From positions 1 through 58,949 of the forward strand of contig CAMDNZ010000017.1 in the NCBI GenBank assembly GCA_945903445.1: DNA of 58,949 bases, in the 5' to 3' direction. Source of the stretch: Bordetella parapertussis. Lineage in GTDB: Bacteria > Pseudomonadota > Gammaproteobacteria > Burkholderiales > Burkholderiaceae_B. A program made the translations under genes and the position numbers. Positions 32,860 to 43,521 of this stretch are shown here, piece by piece; position 1 is the first letter of the stretch, and each line of letters starts with the position of its first letter. The notes under the pieces were generated by a model, which searched no databases, was not told where the DNA came from, and was given only the letters and a program-made list of their open reading frames with translations.

Positions 32860-33105
32860 TTAGGGCAGATCGGTAATGTTGAGCGCCTGCTTGCCCTTTG
32901 GACCTTGGATGATGTCACAGGCTACCTTCTGGCCCTCTTTAAGGGTCTTGAAGCCTGTCATCTGTATGGACGAGAAATGAGCGAACAGGTCTTCGCCGCC
33001 ACCATCGGGCGTAATGAAGCCGAATCCCTTGTCGTTGTTGAACCACTTCACCGTTCCGGTCACGCGAGTATCTTCAGGCGCGTCATGCGCGGATGCATCG
33101 TTCAT
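32860..33105 (-). CDS. cold-shock domain protein (CspD-like)
   Basis: An 81-residue CSD protein with an N-terminal tail of about 15 residues, then GTVKWFNNDKGFGFITPDGG and DLFAHFSSIQMTGFKTLKEG, holding both RNA-binding motifs RNP1 (KGFGFI) and RNP2-like (DLFAHF). It binds single-stranded nucleic acid. ATG 33105 has AAAGGGG before it. It is divergent from clpS, the usual cspD-clpS layout, which suggests CspD, an inhibitor of replication in stationary phase in E. coli. Confidence 0.93.
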   Translation of the reverse strand: MNDASAHDAPEDTRVTGTVKWFNNDKGFGFITPDGGGEDLFAHFSSIQMTGFKTLKEGQKVACDIIQGPKGKQALNITDLP

Positions 33106-33278
33106 CGAGCTGCCCCTTTCCAAGCAAGAAGGTGGCGAAAATCATGCACCCGATTATTTTCCGTCGTCAAGTTATGGTATTGCCTAGTAGGTCGGTTCAA
33201 TCTGCTTACAGAATACGCCCGCTTGCTGCGTCAATTGTTAACATTACGCCAACCGAACGCCCGTAGAATACAGCCGCT

Positions 33279-33593
33279 ATGAGTACCCGCACTGCCAATA
33301 CCCCCGATCTGGTCACTGAACGAGAAGCTGCGCGCATCGCGCCGCCGCCGATGTATCAGGTCGTGCTGTTGAACGACGACTACACCCCCATGGAGTTCGT
33401 GGTGCTGGTGTTGAAGCGTTTTTTCGGTAAGGGCGAAGAAGAAGCGACACAGATCATGTTGCGGGTCCATCACGAAGGACGTGGGGTGTGCGGAATATTT
33501 CCGCGCGATCTCGCGGCAACGCGCATCGAGCAGGTTGCACAGTTCGCCCAGGCGCGCCAGCATCCGTTGCAATGCACGATGGAACCGGTTTAG
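33279..33593 (+). CDS. clpS: ATP-dependent Clp protease adaptor ClpS
   Basis: ClpS delivers N-degron substrates to ClpAP. The 104-residue protein has a flexible N-terminal tail, then YQVVLLNDDYTPMEFVVLVL, which includes the Asn-Asp-Asp residues that bind the substrate N-terminus, and MLRVHHEGRGVCGIFPRDLA, the ClpA-binding and pocket part. Its usual partner clpA is not next to it: 7.6 kb with the alpha-2-macroglobulin and PBP1C genes lie between. Confidence 0.96.
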   Translation: MSTRTANTPDLVTEREAARIAPPPMYQVVLLNDDYTPMEFVVLVLKRFFGKGEEEATQIMLRVHHEGRGVCGIFPRDLAATRIEQVAQFAQARQHPLQCTMEPV

Positions 33594-33689
33594 ACCGACC
33601 TCGCGCAACTCGCAACCGGCACACCGCAGCGCATCTGTTCGATCATCCTGCCCCGGGCGTCTTTGAACAGAGTCTAAGAGAGGGCAGGG

Positions 33690-36600
33690 ATGGCCAAGGG
33701 AAAGGGGTTGGGGCTGACGCTGGTCGTTGCCGGGTTGGTCGCGAGCGCCGCTGCGCTGGGATGGTGGGCCGGGTCTTCATCGGGACATTCGTCCGATTCG
33801 AAGGTAAACGAAACGGCTGCCAGTGGCCAAGCCGCTATCTCGGCATCGACGGGCGATCACGCCGAGTTGCCTAAGCCGATCGCAGGCGATTCGCCACCCG
33901 CCGCTGACGCCCCATTTAAGCCCCTGCATTGCCAGGCGCGCCAGTTCAATGGCACTTTGGCTTTAGCGGTGACCTTCGGACAGCCCATCGATCGTAGCGC
34001 CGACCTCTTGAAATGGATCCGCGTTCAGGATGCGGGCCGACTAGATGACGAGAACGCCGATCCCGATAGGCCCGCCCAAGCCGTGGCCGCCAAGGCCGGG
34101 GAGTGGCCCGCGCGTCTGCGCGATGCCAGCCGCCCGGTCAACGGTAGCTGGGTGGTGGGCGAAGACGCTCGCACCGTCTACTTCCCCTATGTCGGTACGC
34201 TGCGTCGTTATGTCGTTCGATTCGATGCGGGCATCCCTGGGGCCAAAGGAAATACGGCTACGGCCGAGCTTGCCCATTGCGATGTGAAAACCGACGTCAT
34301 GCCGCAGGCGTTCTACTTCGCCAGCCGGGGCGTGGTGCTGCCTGCCGGACAGAACGGCGGCTTGCCGGTCGCCACGGTCAATGTGGCCGAAGTGGACGTG
34401 CAGTTCCTGCGGGTCGATCCTGCGCAAGTCCCGCAGTTTTTCGATAAGACGCTGGGGCTGGGCAAGATCGAGCTTGACGATGACGCTGCTACTTCGAATG
34501 AAGACAGCGATGCCGATGCATCGGTAGACGACGAGTGGCAGTACGCCGATAACCGTGCCGTTCAAGGCCTGGTTGGGCTGTGGGACTTGGATCGTCTGCG
34601 TAAAGTGTCCAGGTCGGTGTTTCAAGGTCGGTTCGTCACCGCCGGCGCACCGGATCAGCGCAATGTGACGTTTTTGCCGGTCGAAGACATCGAAGCGCTA
34701 CGAGCACCCGGCATCTACGTGGCCGTGATGTCGCAACCGGGTCGGTTCGCGTATGAGTCTCAGGTCACTTATTTCTACGTCAGCGACATCGGCCTGCACG
34801 CTCGCCGATATGCCGACTCGATCGATGCGTTCGCCGTGTCGCTGACCTCAGGCCAACCCCAGGACAACGTCGATATCTCGCTGGTCGACACTAATGGCAG
34901 AACGTTGGTGCAAGCCCGTGCCGATGCACAGGGCAGGGCGAGGTTTACCGATGTGCCGGCCGAAGCGCGCGTGCTGCGTGCCGTGCGCGGCAATGAGATG
35001 ACGGTGCTCGCTTTGGGCGAACCGGCACTCGATCTGTCGGAGTTCGATGTCTCTGGTTTATCGCCATCCAAACGCAAGTTGTTCGCATACGCTGGGCGCA
35101 ACCTGTATCGCCCCGGCGAGACGTTTACGGTGTCGGTCCTGGCGCGCGATCCGGATGGCCGCACGCCCGAACGTCTGGCACCGGTGACGGCGACGGTCAA
35201 GCGGGCCGACGGTCGAACCGTGTCCACCGCCTTGTGGACGCCGCATGCCAAAGCCCCCGGCTATACCGAACATGCACTCGCTTTGCCGGCCGATGCCCAG
35301 ACGGGCGCTTGGCGACTCGAACTGCGTGCCGATCCCGGCCAACGTCAGCCCGACGCGGTGTGGCCGTTCCAGGTCGAAGAGTTTTTGCCCGAACGCATGA
35401 AACTGACGTTGTCGGCTCCCGATATCCCGCCCCAGCCGGGCCAGAAGTTGGATGTTGCGGTTCAAGGCGACTATTTGTATGGTGCGCCGGCAGCGGGCAA
35501 CCGGTTGCTGGCGTCAGTGCAAACCCAGCGAGCGCGAGAAGCGCTGCCGCAAGCGTGGCCGGGCTTTATTTTTGGCGACGTGGACGATGACGACCGACGC
35601 AGCCGCCAAGAATTGGAAGACACGGAACTCGACGGGAGCGGACGTGCCAGTCTGGCGGTCGAACCCGATATCGATCGGGTGCGCTCGCCCATGCGGGTGC
35701 GCCTGTCCGCCAGCCTGCTGGAATCCGGCGGGCGGCCCGTCGTGCGTTCGCTCGAGCAGATCTGGTGGCCCGCCAAGACACTGCTGGCGGTTCGCCCGCA
35801 ATTCGAACGCGATGTCGCCGCGCAAGGCAAACCCGCCGGCTTCGAGCTGATTCGTGTCGATCAGGCCGGCACGTTCCAGCCGCTGACCAAAGTCGACTGG
35901 CGACTTTATAAAGAGCAGCGTAATTATTACTGGCGCTACGACGATCAGCGCGGGTGGAATAGCGGCTTCACCGAGTCCGACGCGTTGCTCGAACAACGCG
36001 AGCTGGCATTAACCGAGCGCACCACGTTCACCGTGCCGGTAGACTGGGGCCGCTACCGTCTGGAAATCACCGACCCCCAAACAGGGGAGGTCTTGCGTTA
36101 TCGCTTCTACGCCGGCTGGGATGCGCAGGATGCCGAAACGGTGGGCAATCGCCCCGACCGGGTGCAAATGAAGCTGGGCGGTGTGCCGGTCGAACCGGGG
36201 GCTAAGGTCGCGCTCACAGTGACGCCGCCGCACGACGGACGTGCCTTGATCTCGGTCGAGGGCAGCGAAATGTTGTGGTCGACCTGGGTAGACGTCAAGG
36301 CGACGGGTACCGAGGTGAGTATCCCCATCGATCCGGCCTGGCGTCGGCACGACCTGGATGTCTCGGCGGTGGTGTTTCGACCGGGCAGCGCAGGCGATCG
36401 GGTTACGCCTGCGCGGGCCGTTGGCTTGGTTTACGTACCAGTGGAAAGCGCCAAGCGCCGCCTGTCAGTCAATGTGCAGGCACCCGATAGTGTGCGCCCC
36501 GATACCACGGTGCAGGCACAGGTTCAGGTTCAGGCCGCCGATACCCCGGCTGGTGAGGCGGCATCCACTCAGGCTTATGTGACGATATCCGCGGTCGATG

Positions 36601-38951
36601 TCGGCATTTTGAACATCAACCAATACAAGACGCCGGACCCATTCGCGTTTTTCTTCGGCAAGCATCGCTATGGTCCCGAATTGCTGGACATGTACGGCAA
36701 GCTGATCGAGAAAATGGCCGGACGCAAAGGGCGCTTGCGTTGGGGCGGCGACGCCGATCGACGTGGCGACAGTCGCAGTCTGCCCAAGAAGGTCAAGCTG
36801 GTGGACGTGTTCTCGGGCTTGGTGGCATTGGATGCGCAGGGACGTGCGACGGTGCCGCTGGCGATTCCCGATTTCAACGGCAGTTTGCGGCTGATGGCCG
36901 TGGCCTTCGACGCTGCGCATTACGGTCATGCCGAGCGTGAGATGGTGGTGGCTGCACCGGTGGTGGCCGAGCTGAATACGCCCCGCTTCATGACCCCGGG
37001 CGACGAGGCCGCCATCGCTTTGGACGTGACTAATCTGAGCGGCGGGCCGCGTCGTATCGCGATCAACGTGCGTGCCGGTGCCCCGCTGACCATCTTGCAA
37101 GGGATGCGTACGATCGAGTTGGCCGATAAGCAACGCAGCATCCTGCGGTTCACCGCGACGGGCACGCCGGGCCAATATGGGTCGGCGCGAGTCGATGTCG
37201 ATATTCAGGCAGAGCCCTTGAGCGGTGCGCCGGGCGAGACCTATCGAGTCACCCGCGACTCCATCTTGCAAGTGCAGTCGCCCTACGCACCGACACGACG
37301 CTCGGAGCAGGTCAGGCTGATGCCGGGCGAAGTTTTCGATGTGCCCGCCACCTGGACCGAGCGCTTGATGCCGTCCACCGTGACGCGTAGTGTGGCCGTG
37401 TCGTCGAAACTGCCCTTCGACGTACCGAAGCTGGTGCGTGACCTGTTGACCTATCCCTACGGTTGCACCGAGCAGACGATCAGCGCGGCCATGCCTTGGT
37501 TGCTGTTGAATGAAAACGATGCACGTGCTTACGCGCTAAAAGGCGATTTTGCGGGACAGCGCAGCGACCGGGTCGCAGGCGCCATCGGTCGACTGGCGGG
37601 CATGCGTAACGCCCAAGGCGCCTATTCGCTATGGGGCAGCAGTAGCGGATCGCGCGATGTCTGGTTGACGGCCTACGCCTACGGCTTCTTACTCGATGCG
37701 GCGGCCCATGGCCATACCGTGTCGGAGGATGAGCTGGGACGCACCCGCAACTGGTTGATTGCTCAATTGCAACGCGCGCCCGACGGCTTTGGCCAGTGGT
37801 CGCCCGCCTTGCGCCGTGCCGTGAAGGAGGGGCGTTTCGACTCGGATACGTCCGCCGTATTGCGTGAAGATCATCGCCGCTTTGCCGGATTGGCTGCCGC
37901 CGCCGAGGTGCTGGCACGCGAGAAGCAGGCGCCGCTGGCCAGCGTTCGAACCTTGTTCGACAAGTATGGCGATCGAGCCCGTTCGCCTTTGCCCCTGGCG
38001 CATCTGGCAGTGGCGTTCAAGCAGATGGGCGATTTGCCGCGCGCCCAAAAGGCAAGCGAATTGGCGATGACGCCGGGCTACGGTGTGGGCGGTGGCGACG
38101 ACTGGATGGGCGACTATGGCAGTGCGACGCGCGATCTGGCGCTGACCTACTACTTGCTTTCGACCCACGACCTGCAAGCCGAACGCCGCGAGACCTTGCT
38201 GCCGCTGCTGGCTCAACGCCTGCGCGGGCGTCAGTATTTTTCGACACAAGAACAATTGGCGCTGATTTTCGCCGCCCGGGCAAGCCAGGCGAAGACCTCG
38301 GCTTGGCGAGCCGACATCGGTCCGGGTTTGGGCGCGGCACGGTCGATGGCGGGCGAGGACACGCAATTCGCATCGCTGCCGCCGGGCACCGGTCCCGCGC
38401 GTATCGTCAATACCGGCGAGGTGCCGGTCTTCGTCGCGTTCGACATTCAGGGAACCGACCGGCAGGCACCTGTTGCCAATCAACGCACTGCCACGATTGC
38501 GCGCAGCTGGTATCGACCCGACGGTCGTCGCTGGGATGGTGGCAGCTTGCGCACGGGCGACATCCTGGTGGTGCATCTGCGCGCCGATTCGCGCATTGCG
38601 ATGCCCGATGCATTGATCATCGATCAGGTTCCTGCGGGTCTCGAAGTCGAGAACCTCAATCTGTCGCAAGGCCCGGACATGGCCGAATGGCGCATCGGCG
38701 GTAAGGTGGTCGCTCAGGCCATGCAGGATGGCCGGGTGATGCATACCGAGTTCCGCGACGATCGCTTCGTGGCGGCGGTGTCGCTGGGCCAGGGCGAGGT
38801 CGATGTGTTCTACCGCTTGAGAGTGGTCACGCCGGGCCGCTATATCGTGCCCGCAAGCATTGTCGAAGCGATGTATCGGCCCGAACTGCGCGCCGTCGGC
38901 GATGCCTGGGGGCCTATCGAAGTCCGCGACCGGGCGGCGGGTAAGCCCTGA
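33690..38951 (+). CDS. bacterial alpha-2-macroglobulin with thioester
   Basis: A 1753-residue protein of the YfhM type, a periplasmic broad-range protease trap that protects the cell envelope. One N-terminal membrane anchor (about 6-26, no lipobox), then macroglobulin-like repeats, a bait region, and the thioester CTEQ with C1259 and Q1262 in YPYGCTEQTI, which covalently captures the attacking protease. GGGCAGGG precedes ATG 33690. The reading frame is open with no frameshift. The stop overlaps the start of pbpC by one base (TGATG), so the two are coupled, as the pair is in many Gram-negative bacteria. Unusually, the pair sits between clpS and clpA. Confidence 0.94.
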   Translation: MAKGKGLGLTLVVAGLVASAAALGWWAGSSSGHSSDSKVNETAASGQAAISASTGDHAELPKPIAGDSPPAADAPFKPLHCQARQFNGTLALAVTFGQPIDRSADLLKWIRVQDAGRLDDENADPDRPAQAVAAKAGEWPARLRDASRPVNGSWVVGEDARTVYFPYVGTLRRYVVRFDAGIPGAKGNTATAELAHCDVKTDVMPQAFYFASRGVVLPAGQNGGLPVATVNVAEVDVQFLRVDPAQVPQFFDKTLGLGKIELDDDAATSNEDSDADASVDDEWQYADNRAVQGLVGLWDLDRLRKVSRSVFQGRFVTAGAPDQRNVTFLPVEDIEALRAPGIYVAVMSQPGRFAYESQVTYFYVSDIGLHARRYADSIDAFAVSLTSGQPQDNVDISLVDTNGRTLVQARADAQGRARFTDVPAEARVLRAVRGNEMTVLALGEPALDLSEFDVSGLSPSKRKLFAYAGRNLYRPGETFTVSVLARDPDGRTPERLAPVTATVKRADGRTVSTALWTPHAKAPGYTEHALALPADAQTGAWRLELRADPGQRQPDAVWPFQVEEFLPERMKLTLSAPDIPPQPGQKLDVAVQGDYLYGAPAAGNRLLASVQTQRAREALPQAWPGFIFGDVDDDDRRSRQELEDTELDGSGRASLAVEPDIDRVRSPMRVRLSASLLESGGRPVVRSLEQIWWPAKTLLAVRPQFERDVAAQGKPAGFELIRVDQAGTFQPLTKVDWRLYKEQRNYYWRYDDQRGWNSGFTESDALLEQRELALTERTTFTVPVDWGRYRLEITDPQTGEVLRYRFYAGWDAQDAETVGNRPDRVQMKLGGVPVEPGAKVALTVTPPHDGRALISVEGSEMLWSTWVDVKATGTEVSIPIDPAWRRHDLDVSAVVFRPGSAGDRVTPARAVGLVYVPVESAKRRLSVNVQAPDSVRPDTTVQAQVQVQAADTPAGEAASTQAYVTISAVDVGILNINQYKTPDPFAFFFGKHRYGPELLDMYGKLIEKMAGRKGRLRWGGDADRRGDSRSLPKKVKLVDVFSGLVALDAQGRATVPLAIPDFNGSLRLMAVAFDAAHYGHAEREMVVAAPVVAELNTPRFMTPGDEAAIALDVTNLSGGPRRIAINVRAGAPLTILQGMRTIELADKQRSILRFTATGTPGQYGSARVDVDIQAEPLSGAPGETYRVTRDSILQVQSPYAPTRRSEQVRLMPGEVFDVPATWTERLMPSTVTRSVAVSSKLPFDVPKLVRDLLTYPYGCTEQTISAAMPWLLLNENDARAYALKGDFAGQRSDRVAGAIGRLAGMRNAQGAYSLWGSSSGSRDVWLTAYAYGFLLDAAAHGHTVSEDELGRTRNWLIAQLQRAPDGFGQWSPALRRAVKEGRFDSDTSAVLREDHRRFAGLAAAAEVLAREKQAPLASVRTLFDKYGDRARSPLPLAHLAVAFKQMGDLPRAQKASELAMTPGYGVGGGDDWMGDYGSATRDLALTYYLLSTHDLQAERRETLLPLLAQRLRGRQYFSTQEQLALIFAARASQAKTSAWRADIGPGLGAARSMAGEDTQFASLPPGTGPARIVNTGEVPVFVAFDIQGTDRQAPVANQRTATIARSWYRPDGRRWDGGSLRTGDILVVHLRADSRIAMPDALIIDQVPAGLEVENLNLSQGPDMAEWRIGGKVVAQAMQDGRVMHTEFRDDRFVAAVSLGQGEVDVFYRLRVVTPGRYIVPASIVEAMYRPELRAVGDAWGPIEVRDRAAGKP

Positions 38952-41110
38952 TGGGGGAGCGGTTGTCGATGTGGGGGCGGCCGGTCGTCACCGCCGCCCT
39001 CGTGGTGGCGGGTGTGGTCGGGGTCTGGCAGGTGGCCGACCGTTTGGACCCCTTACCGCCCATCGCTGTGGATGGCGCCCGCACGGTGGTGGCCCGGGAC
39101 GGGACGCCGCTGCGGGCCTATCCCAGCCGGGATGGCGTATGGCGTTATCCGATCGGGCCGCAGGACGTGTCGCCGCATTATCGCGAGGCGCTCCTGGGGT
39201 ACGAGGATCGTTGGTTCGACTGGCATCCGGGCGTCAATCCCGTGGCGCTGGCGCGCGCGGCCTGGCAGTGGGCGCAGGCCGGGCGTATCGTGTCGGGCGG
39301 CTCGACGCTGACGATGCAGGTGGCGCGGCTGATCGACCCTACGCTGAGCGGCCCGGCATCGCGCTCGATACCAACCAAGTTGCGGCAGATCTGGCGTGCC
39401 CTGCAACTGGAAGCGTATTACGACAAAGACGAAATTCTGGCGCTCTATATGACGTTTGCGCCCATGGGCGGCATTGTCGAGGGCGTCGAGATGGGGGCTC
39501 GCTTGTGGTTGGGGAAATCGGCCGCACACTTAAGTCCGGCCGAGGCCGCGCTGATGACAGCTTTGCCGCAGCAGCCTTCGCGTCTGCGTCCCGACCGTCA
39601 TCCCGAGGCCGCCTCGCGGGCCCGCGATAAAATTATGGATCGGCTGGTGGCGCAGGGAACGTGGACCGCCGGGCAGGTCGCCGATGCGCGCATCGAGCCG
39701 GTCGGTGCGCCTCCCCTGGCTGGACGCTGGCTGGCGCCTTTGGCCGCCGAACGCGCGCGTCGCTGGCCGCAAGCCGGGTCTATTGTTACCACCACACTGG
39801 ACGCCGACATCCAATCCACGGTCGAGAGCATGGTACTCGATCGCATCGGTCTGCTGCCGCCCAGTGTGTCTGCCGCCGTATTGGTGATGGACAACGACTC
39901 TTTGGAGGTAGTGGCTTATGTCGGATCGGCCGACTTCGCCGATGCGCGGCGTGCGGCGCACGTCGATATGGTGCAGGCAATATGCTCGCCCGGTTCGACG
40001 CTGAAACCCTTTTTGTACGCTCAAGCCCTGGACGCCGGACTGATTCATTCCGAAAGCCTGTTGATGGACGCGCCTTTGTCGTTCAACGGCTACTCGCCTG
40101 GAAACTTTCAGGCAGCGTTCGCCGGACCGGTCAGCGTGTCGCAAGCGCTACAACGCTCGCTGAACGTACCTGCCGTCGATTTGCTCGATCGGTTGGGGCC
40201 GTCGGCGTTCGCTGCACGGATGATGGCCGCTGGTGTGCCCTTGCGGCTGCCCGATGGGGCAACGCCAAATTTGAGCTTGATTTTGGGTGGAGGCGGCACC
40301 ACATTGGAAGCATTGGTAGGCGCTTACCGTTCATTGGCCCGAGAGGGTCTGTCGGGCCAGCCGCGTCTGGACCCTGCTGCCCCGCGCGTCGAATCGCGCA
40401 CGATGTCGGCGGGAGCGGCGTGGATCGTACGCGACATTTTGGAAGGGGGCGGACACCCCGACCGGCCGTTTACCGACGTCGGGCGCAGCGGTCGGCGTCT
40501 CGCCTGGAAGACGGGCACCAGTTTCGGGTTTCGCGACGCCTGGACGGTCGGTGTGACCGACACCTGGACGATCGGAGTCTGGATCGGGCGGCCTGATGGC
40601 ACGCCCAATCCGGGTTTTTTGGGTGCGGGTATCGCCGCGCCCCTGGCCCAGGACGTGGCCTTGGCTTTGCCCGACCGCCCGGGCACCGTGCGTGCCAGGC
40701 CCGATTCGGTTCAGGCCGCGCATATCTGTTGGCCCTTGGGTGTCTTGTGGAATCCCGCCGCCCCCGAGCCCTGCCAAGAGCGTCGCAGCGCCTGGTTGCT
40801 GGAGGGGACGGCGCCGCCCACCTTCGCCAGCTATGCCCAAGCGGCTCGGACACCGCTGCGGTTGCGGGGGGCTGTGAATGGAGCGGTTCTGCGGCCCGTG
40901 CCGGGGGCGGCGACCATCGAGCTCAATCTGGATGTGCAGGACGCGGCAGGCGAAGTGTGGTGGTTGGTCAACGGCACGGTGGTCGGCAAGACTGACAGGC
41001 GCCAATCGTTTACATTGTCCTGGGCTCGTAACGGTTTGCAGACGGTCACCGCGATGGATCGGTATGGCCGTCACGATAGTGTGGATTTAGAAATCGCTGG
41101 CGTGCCGTGA
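38951..41110 (+). CDS. pbpC: penicillin-binding protein 1C
   Basis: A 719-residue bifunctional peptidoglycan synthase, with an N-terminal membrane anchor (about 10-28), a GT51 glycosyltransferase domain (E85 in LGYEDRWF, GGSTLTMQ at 116-123), a transpeptidase domain (S349-T-L-K352, SLN at 403-405, KTG at 520-522), and a C-terminal BiPBP_C domain (about 635-719). PBP1C is thought to repair the wall where an attack occurs while alpha-2-macroglobulin stops proteases. It is translationally coupled to the alpha-2-macroglobulin gene by a TGATG overlap. Confidence 0.95.
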   Translation: MGERLSMWGRPVVTAALVVAGVVGVWQVADRLDPLPPIAVDGARTVVARDGTPLRAYPSRDGVWRYPIGPQDVSPHYREALLGYEDRWFDWHPGVNPVALARAAWQWAQAGRIVSGGSTLTMQVARLIDPTLSGPASRSIPTKLRQIWRALQLEAYYDKDEILALYMTFAPMGGIVEGVEMGARLWLGKSAAHLSPAEAALMTALPQQPSRLRPDRHPEAASRARDKIMDRLVAQGTWTAGQVADARIEPVGAPPLAGRWLAPLAAERARRWPQAGSIVTTTLDADIQSTVESMVLDRIGLLPPSVSAAVLVMDNDSLEVVAYVGSADFADARRAAHVDMVQAICSPGSTLKPFLYAQALDAGLIHSESLLMDAPLSFNGYSPGNFQAAFAGPVSVSQALQRSLNVPAVDLLDRLGPSAFAARMMAAGVPLRLPDGATPNLSLILGGGGTTLEALVGAYRSLAREGLSGQPRLDPAAPRVESRTMSAGAAWIVRDILEGGGHPDRPFTDVGRSGRRLAWKTGTSFGFRDAWTVGVTDTWTIGVWIGRPDGTPNPGFLGAGIAAPLAQDVALALPDRPGTVRARPDSVQAAHICWPLGVLWNPAAPEPCQERRSAWLLEGTAPPTFASYAQAARTPLRLRGAVNGAVLRPVPGAATIELNLDVQDAAGEVWWLVNGTVVGKTDRRQSFTLSWARNGLQTVTAMDRYGRHDSVDLEIAGVP

Positions 41111-41205
41111 TGAACGGCATAGAATATGTTTGAAGGGCACTATTACAGGTGCCGGAATTTGTCGGATTACCCTGGTTGTCCGCTTCGTTGTTTCCCGGAG
41201 GAAGC

Positions 41206-43521
41206 GTGATCTCTCAAGAACTTGAAGTCAGCCTGCACATGGCCTTTGTCGAGGCGCGTTCCGCTCGGCACGAATTTATTACTGTCGAGCATTTGCTCTT
41301 GTCCTTGCTGGATAACGCGGCTGCCGTCGAAGTGCTGCGCGCGTGCGTGGTCGATATCGACGAGTTGCGCCGCAACTTGCGCCAGTTCGTCACCGAGAAC
41401 ACGCCCGTGATTCCTTCCGGCACCGAGGTCGATACGCAGCCGACCTTGGGTTTTCAGCGGGTCGTCCAACGCGCCATCATGCATGTGTCGGCAGGCGGAG
41501 CGAACAAAAAGCCTGTTACCGGTGCGAATGTTCTGGTCGCCATTTTTGGCGAGAAAGATTCGCATGCGGTCTATTATCTTCAGCAGCAAGGCGTGACCCG
41601 CCTCGATGTGGTCAATTTCATTTCCCACGGCATCAGCAAGCAGGGCGGGGCCGAATCGGCCAGCCAGGCTTCTTCGCCGCCGCCTTCCGGTGGCGAAGAA
41701 TCGACCGAAGCGCGCCAGTCGCCATTGGATCAATTCGCCACCGATTTGAATGCCGCTGCGCTGTCGGGCCGGATCGATCCGCTGATCGGCCGCGAACAGG
41801 AAGTCGAGCGGGTCATTCAGGTACTGTGCCGCCGCCGCAAGAACAATCCCCTGCTGGTGGGCGAGGCAGGCGTCGGCAAGACGGCCATCGCCGAAGGTCT
41901 GGCCTGGCGCATCACGCGTGGTGAAGTGTCGGAGGTGTTGCAAACCGCTCAGGTCTATTCGCTGGATATGGGTTCCTTGTTGGCCGGCACCAAGTATCGG
42001 GGCGATTTCGAGCAACGCTTGAAGGGTGTGCTCAAACAATTACGCAGCAATCCCGACGCGGTGCTATTTATAGACGAAATCCATACCTTGATCGGTGCAG
42101 GCTCGGCCTCTGGCGGCACGCTGGACGCATCGAATCTGCTCAAACCTGCCTTATCGTCGGGCCAGTTGAAGTGCATTGGCGCGACTACGTACACCGAATT
42201 CCGCGGGGTCTTCGAAAAGGACCACGCTCTTTCGCGTCGTTTTCAAAAAATCGACGTGCCCGAACCGAGCATCGAGCAGACCGTTCAGATTCTGCGCGGT
42301 CTGAAAAGCCGCTTCGAGTCGCATCACAATGTGCGTTATTCGGCTGCTGCCTTGACTGCCGCCGCCGAATTGTCGGCCCGTCACATCACCGACCGGCATT
42401 TGCCGGACAAAGCCATCGACGTGATCGACGAGGCTGGCGCAGCCCAGCGGTTGTTGCCGCGCTCACGCCAGAAGAAGGTGATCGGTAAGGGCGACATCGA
42501 GAATATCGTCTCGAAGATCGCGCGTATTCCGCCGCAGTCGGTGTCCAGCGACGACCGCAGCCGCCTGGCCACGCTCGAACGCGATCTGGCCACTGTGGTG
42601 TTCGGTCAGAACGGAGCGATCGAAGCATTGGCCTCGGCGATCAAGATGGCGCGTTCGGGCCTGGGCAAACCGGAGCGGCCTATCGGCTCGTTCCTGTTCT
42701 CGGGGCCGACCGGGGTGGGCAAAACGGAAGTGGCGCGACAACTGGCGTTCACCCTGGGTGTCGAGCTGGTGCGTTTCGATATGTCCGAATACATGGAGCG
42801 TCACGCGGTGTCGCGTCTGATCGGCGCGCCGCCGGGATACGTCGGTTTCGACCAAGGCGGCTTACTGACCGAAGCGATCAACAAGCAACCGCACTGCGTG
42901 CTCTTGCTCGACGAGATCGAAAAAGCACATCCCGATATATTCAACATCCTGCTTCAGGTCATGGACCATGGTTCCCTGACCGACAACAACGGGCGCAAGA
43001 CCGATTTCCGCAATGTCATCCTGGTGATGACTACCAACGCGGGCGCGGAAACCATGAGTCGACCGTCCATCGGGTTCACCAACTCGCGGGCAGCGGGCGA
43101 CGAAATGGCCGAGATCAAGCGCCTGTTCTCGCCGGAATTCCGCAACCGCTTGGACGCGATGATTCCGTTCGCGCCCTTGGATCGCGACATCATCTTGCGC
43201 GTGGTGGACAAGTTCCTGATGCAGTTGGAGGATCAATTGCACGAGCGCCGGGTCGACGCGGTGTTCACCGACGCGTTGCGGGGCTATCTGGCCGCCAACG
43301 GTTTCGACCCCGCAATGGGCGCGCGTCCGATGCAGCGTCTGATCCAGGACACCATTCGCAAGGCGCTGGCCGACGAGCTGTTGTTCGGTAAGCTGGTCGA
43401 TGGCGGTACGGTTACGGTCGATTTGGACGCCGACGACAAGGTGGTGTTGTCGTTCGGCGAAAAGAGCAAATCGCCGGCGCAACCTTCGAAAAAACCTGAA
43501 GCCGAGCTGATAGACGGATGA
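41206..43521 (+). CDS. clpA: ATP-dependent Clp protease ATP-binding subunit ClpA
   Basis: ClpA is the AAA+ unfoldase that feeds proteins into ClpP. The 771-residue protein has the N-terminal ClpN domain (ISQELEVSLHMAFVEARSAR, the ClpS docking site), a first AAA+ domain (Walker A GEAGVGKT from residue 219), and a second (Walker A GPTGVGKT from 500), with the C-terminal arginine finger region. GTG 41206 has GGAG five bases upstream, so it is preferred to ATG-like starts further back. It overlaps pqiA by four bases (ATGA) and is separated from clpS. Confidence 0.96.
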   Translation: MISQELEVSLHMAFVEARSARHEFITVEHLLLSLLDNAAAVEVLRACVVDIDELRRNLRQFVTENTPVIPSGTEVDTQPTLGFQRVVQRAIMHVSAGGANKKPVTGANVLVAIFGEKDSHAVYYLQQQGVTRLDVVNFISHGISKQGGAESASQASSPPPSGGEESTEARQSPLDQFATDLNAAALSGRIDPLIGREQEVERVIQVLCRRRKNNPLLVGEAGVGKTAIAEGLAWRITRGEVSEVLQTAQVYSLDMGSLLAGTKYRGDFEQRLKGVLKQLRSNPDAVLFIDEIHTLIGAGSASGGTLDASNLLKPALSSGQLKCIGATTYTEFRGVFEKDHALSRRFQKIDVPEPSIEQTVQILRGLKSRFESHHNVRYSAAALTAAAELSARHITDRHLPDKAIDVIDEAGAAQRLLPRSRQKKVIGKGDIENIVSKIARIPPQSVSSDDRSRLATLERDLATVVFGQNGAIEALASAIKMARSGLGKPERPIGSFLFSGPTGVGKTEVARQLAFTLGVELVRFDMSEYMERHAVSRLIGAPPGYVGFDQGGLLTEAINKQPHCVLLLDEIEKAHPDIFNILLQVMDHGSLTDNNGRKTDFRNVILVMTTNAGAETMSRPSIGFTNSRAAGDEMAEIKRLFSPEFRNRLDAMIPFAPLDRDIILRVVDKFLMQLEDQLHERRVDAVFTDALRGYLAANGFDPAMGARPMQRLIQDTIRKALADELLFGKLVDGGTVTVDLDADDKVVLSFGEKSKSPAQPSKKPEAELIDG

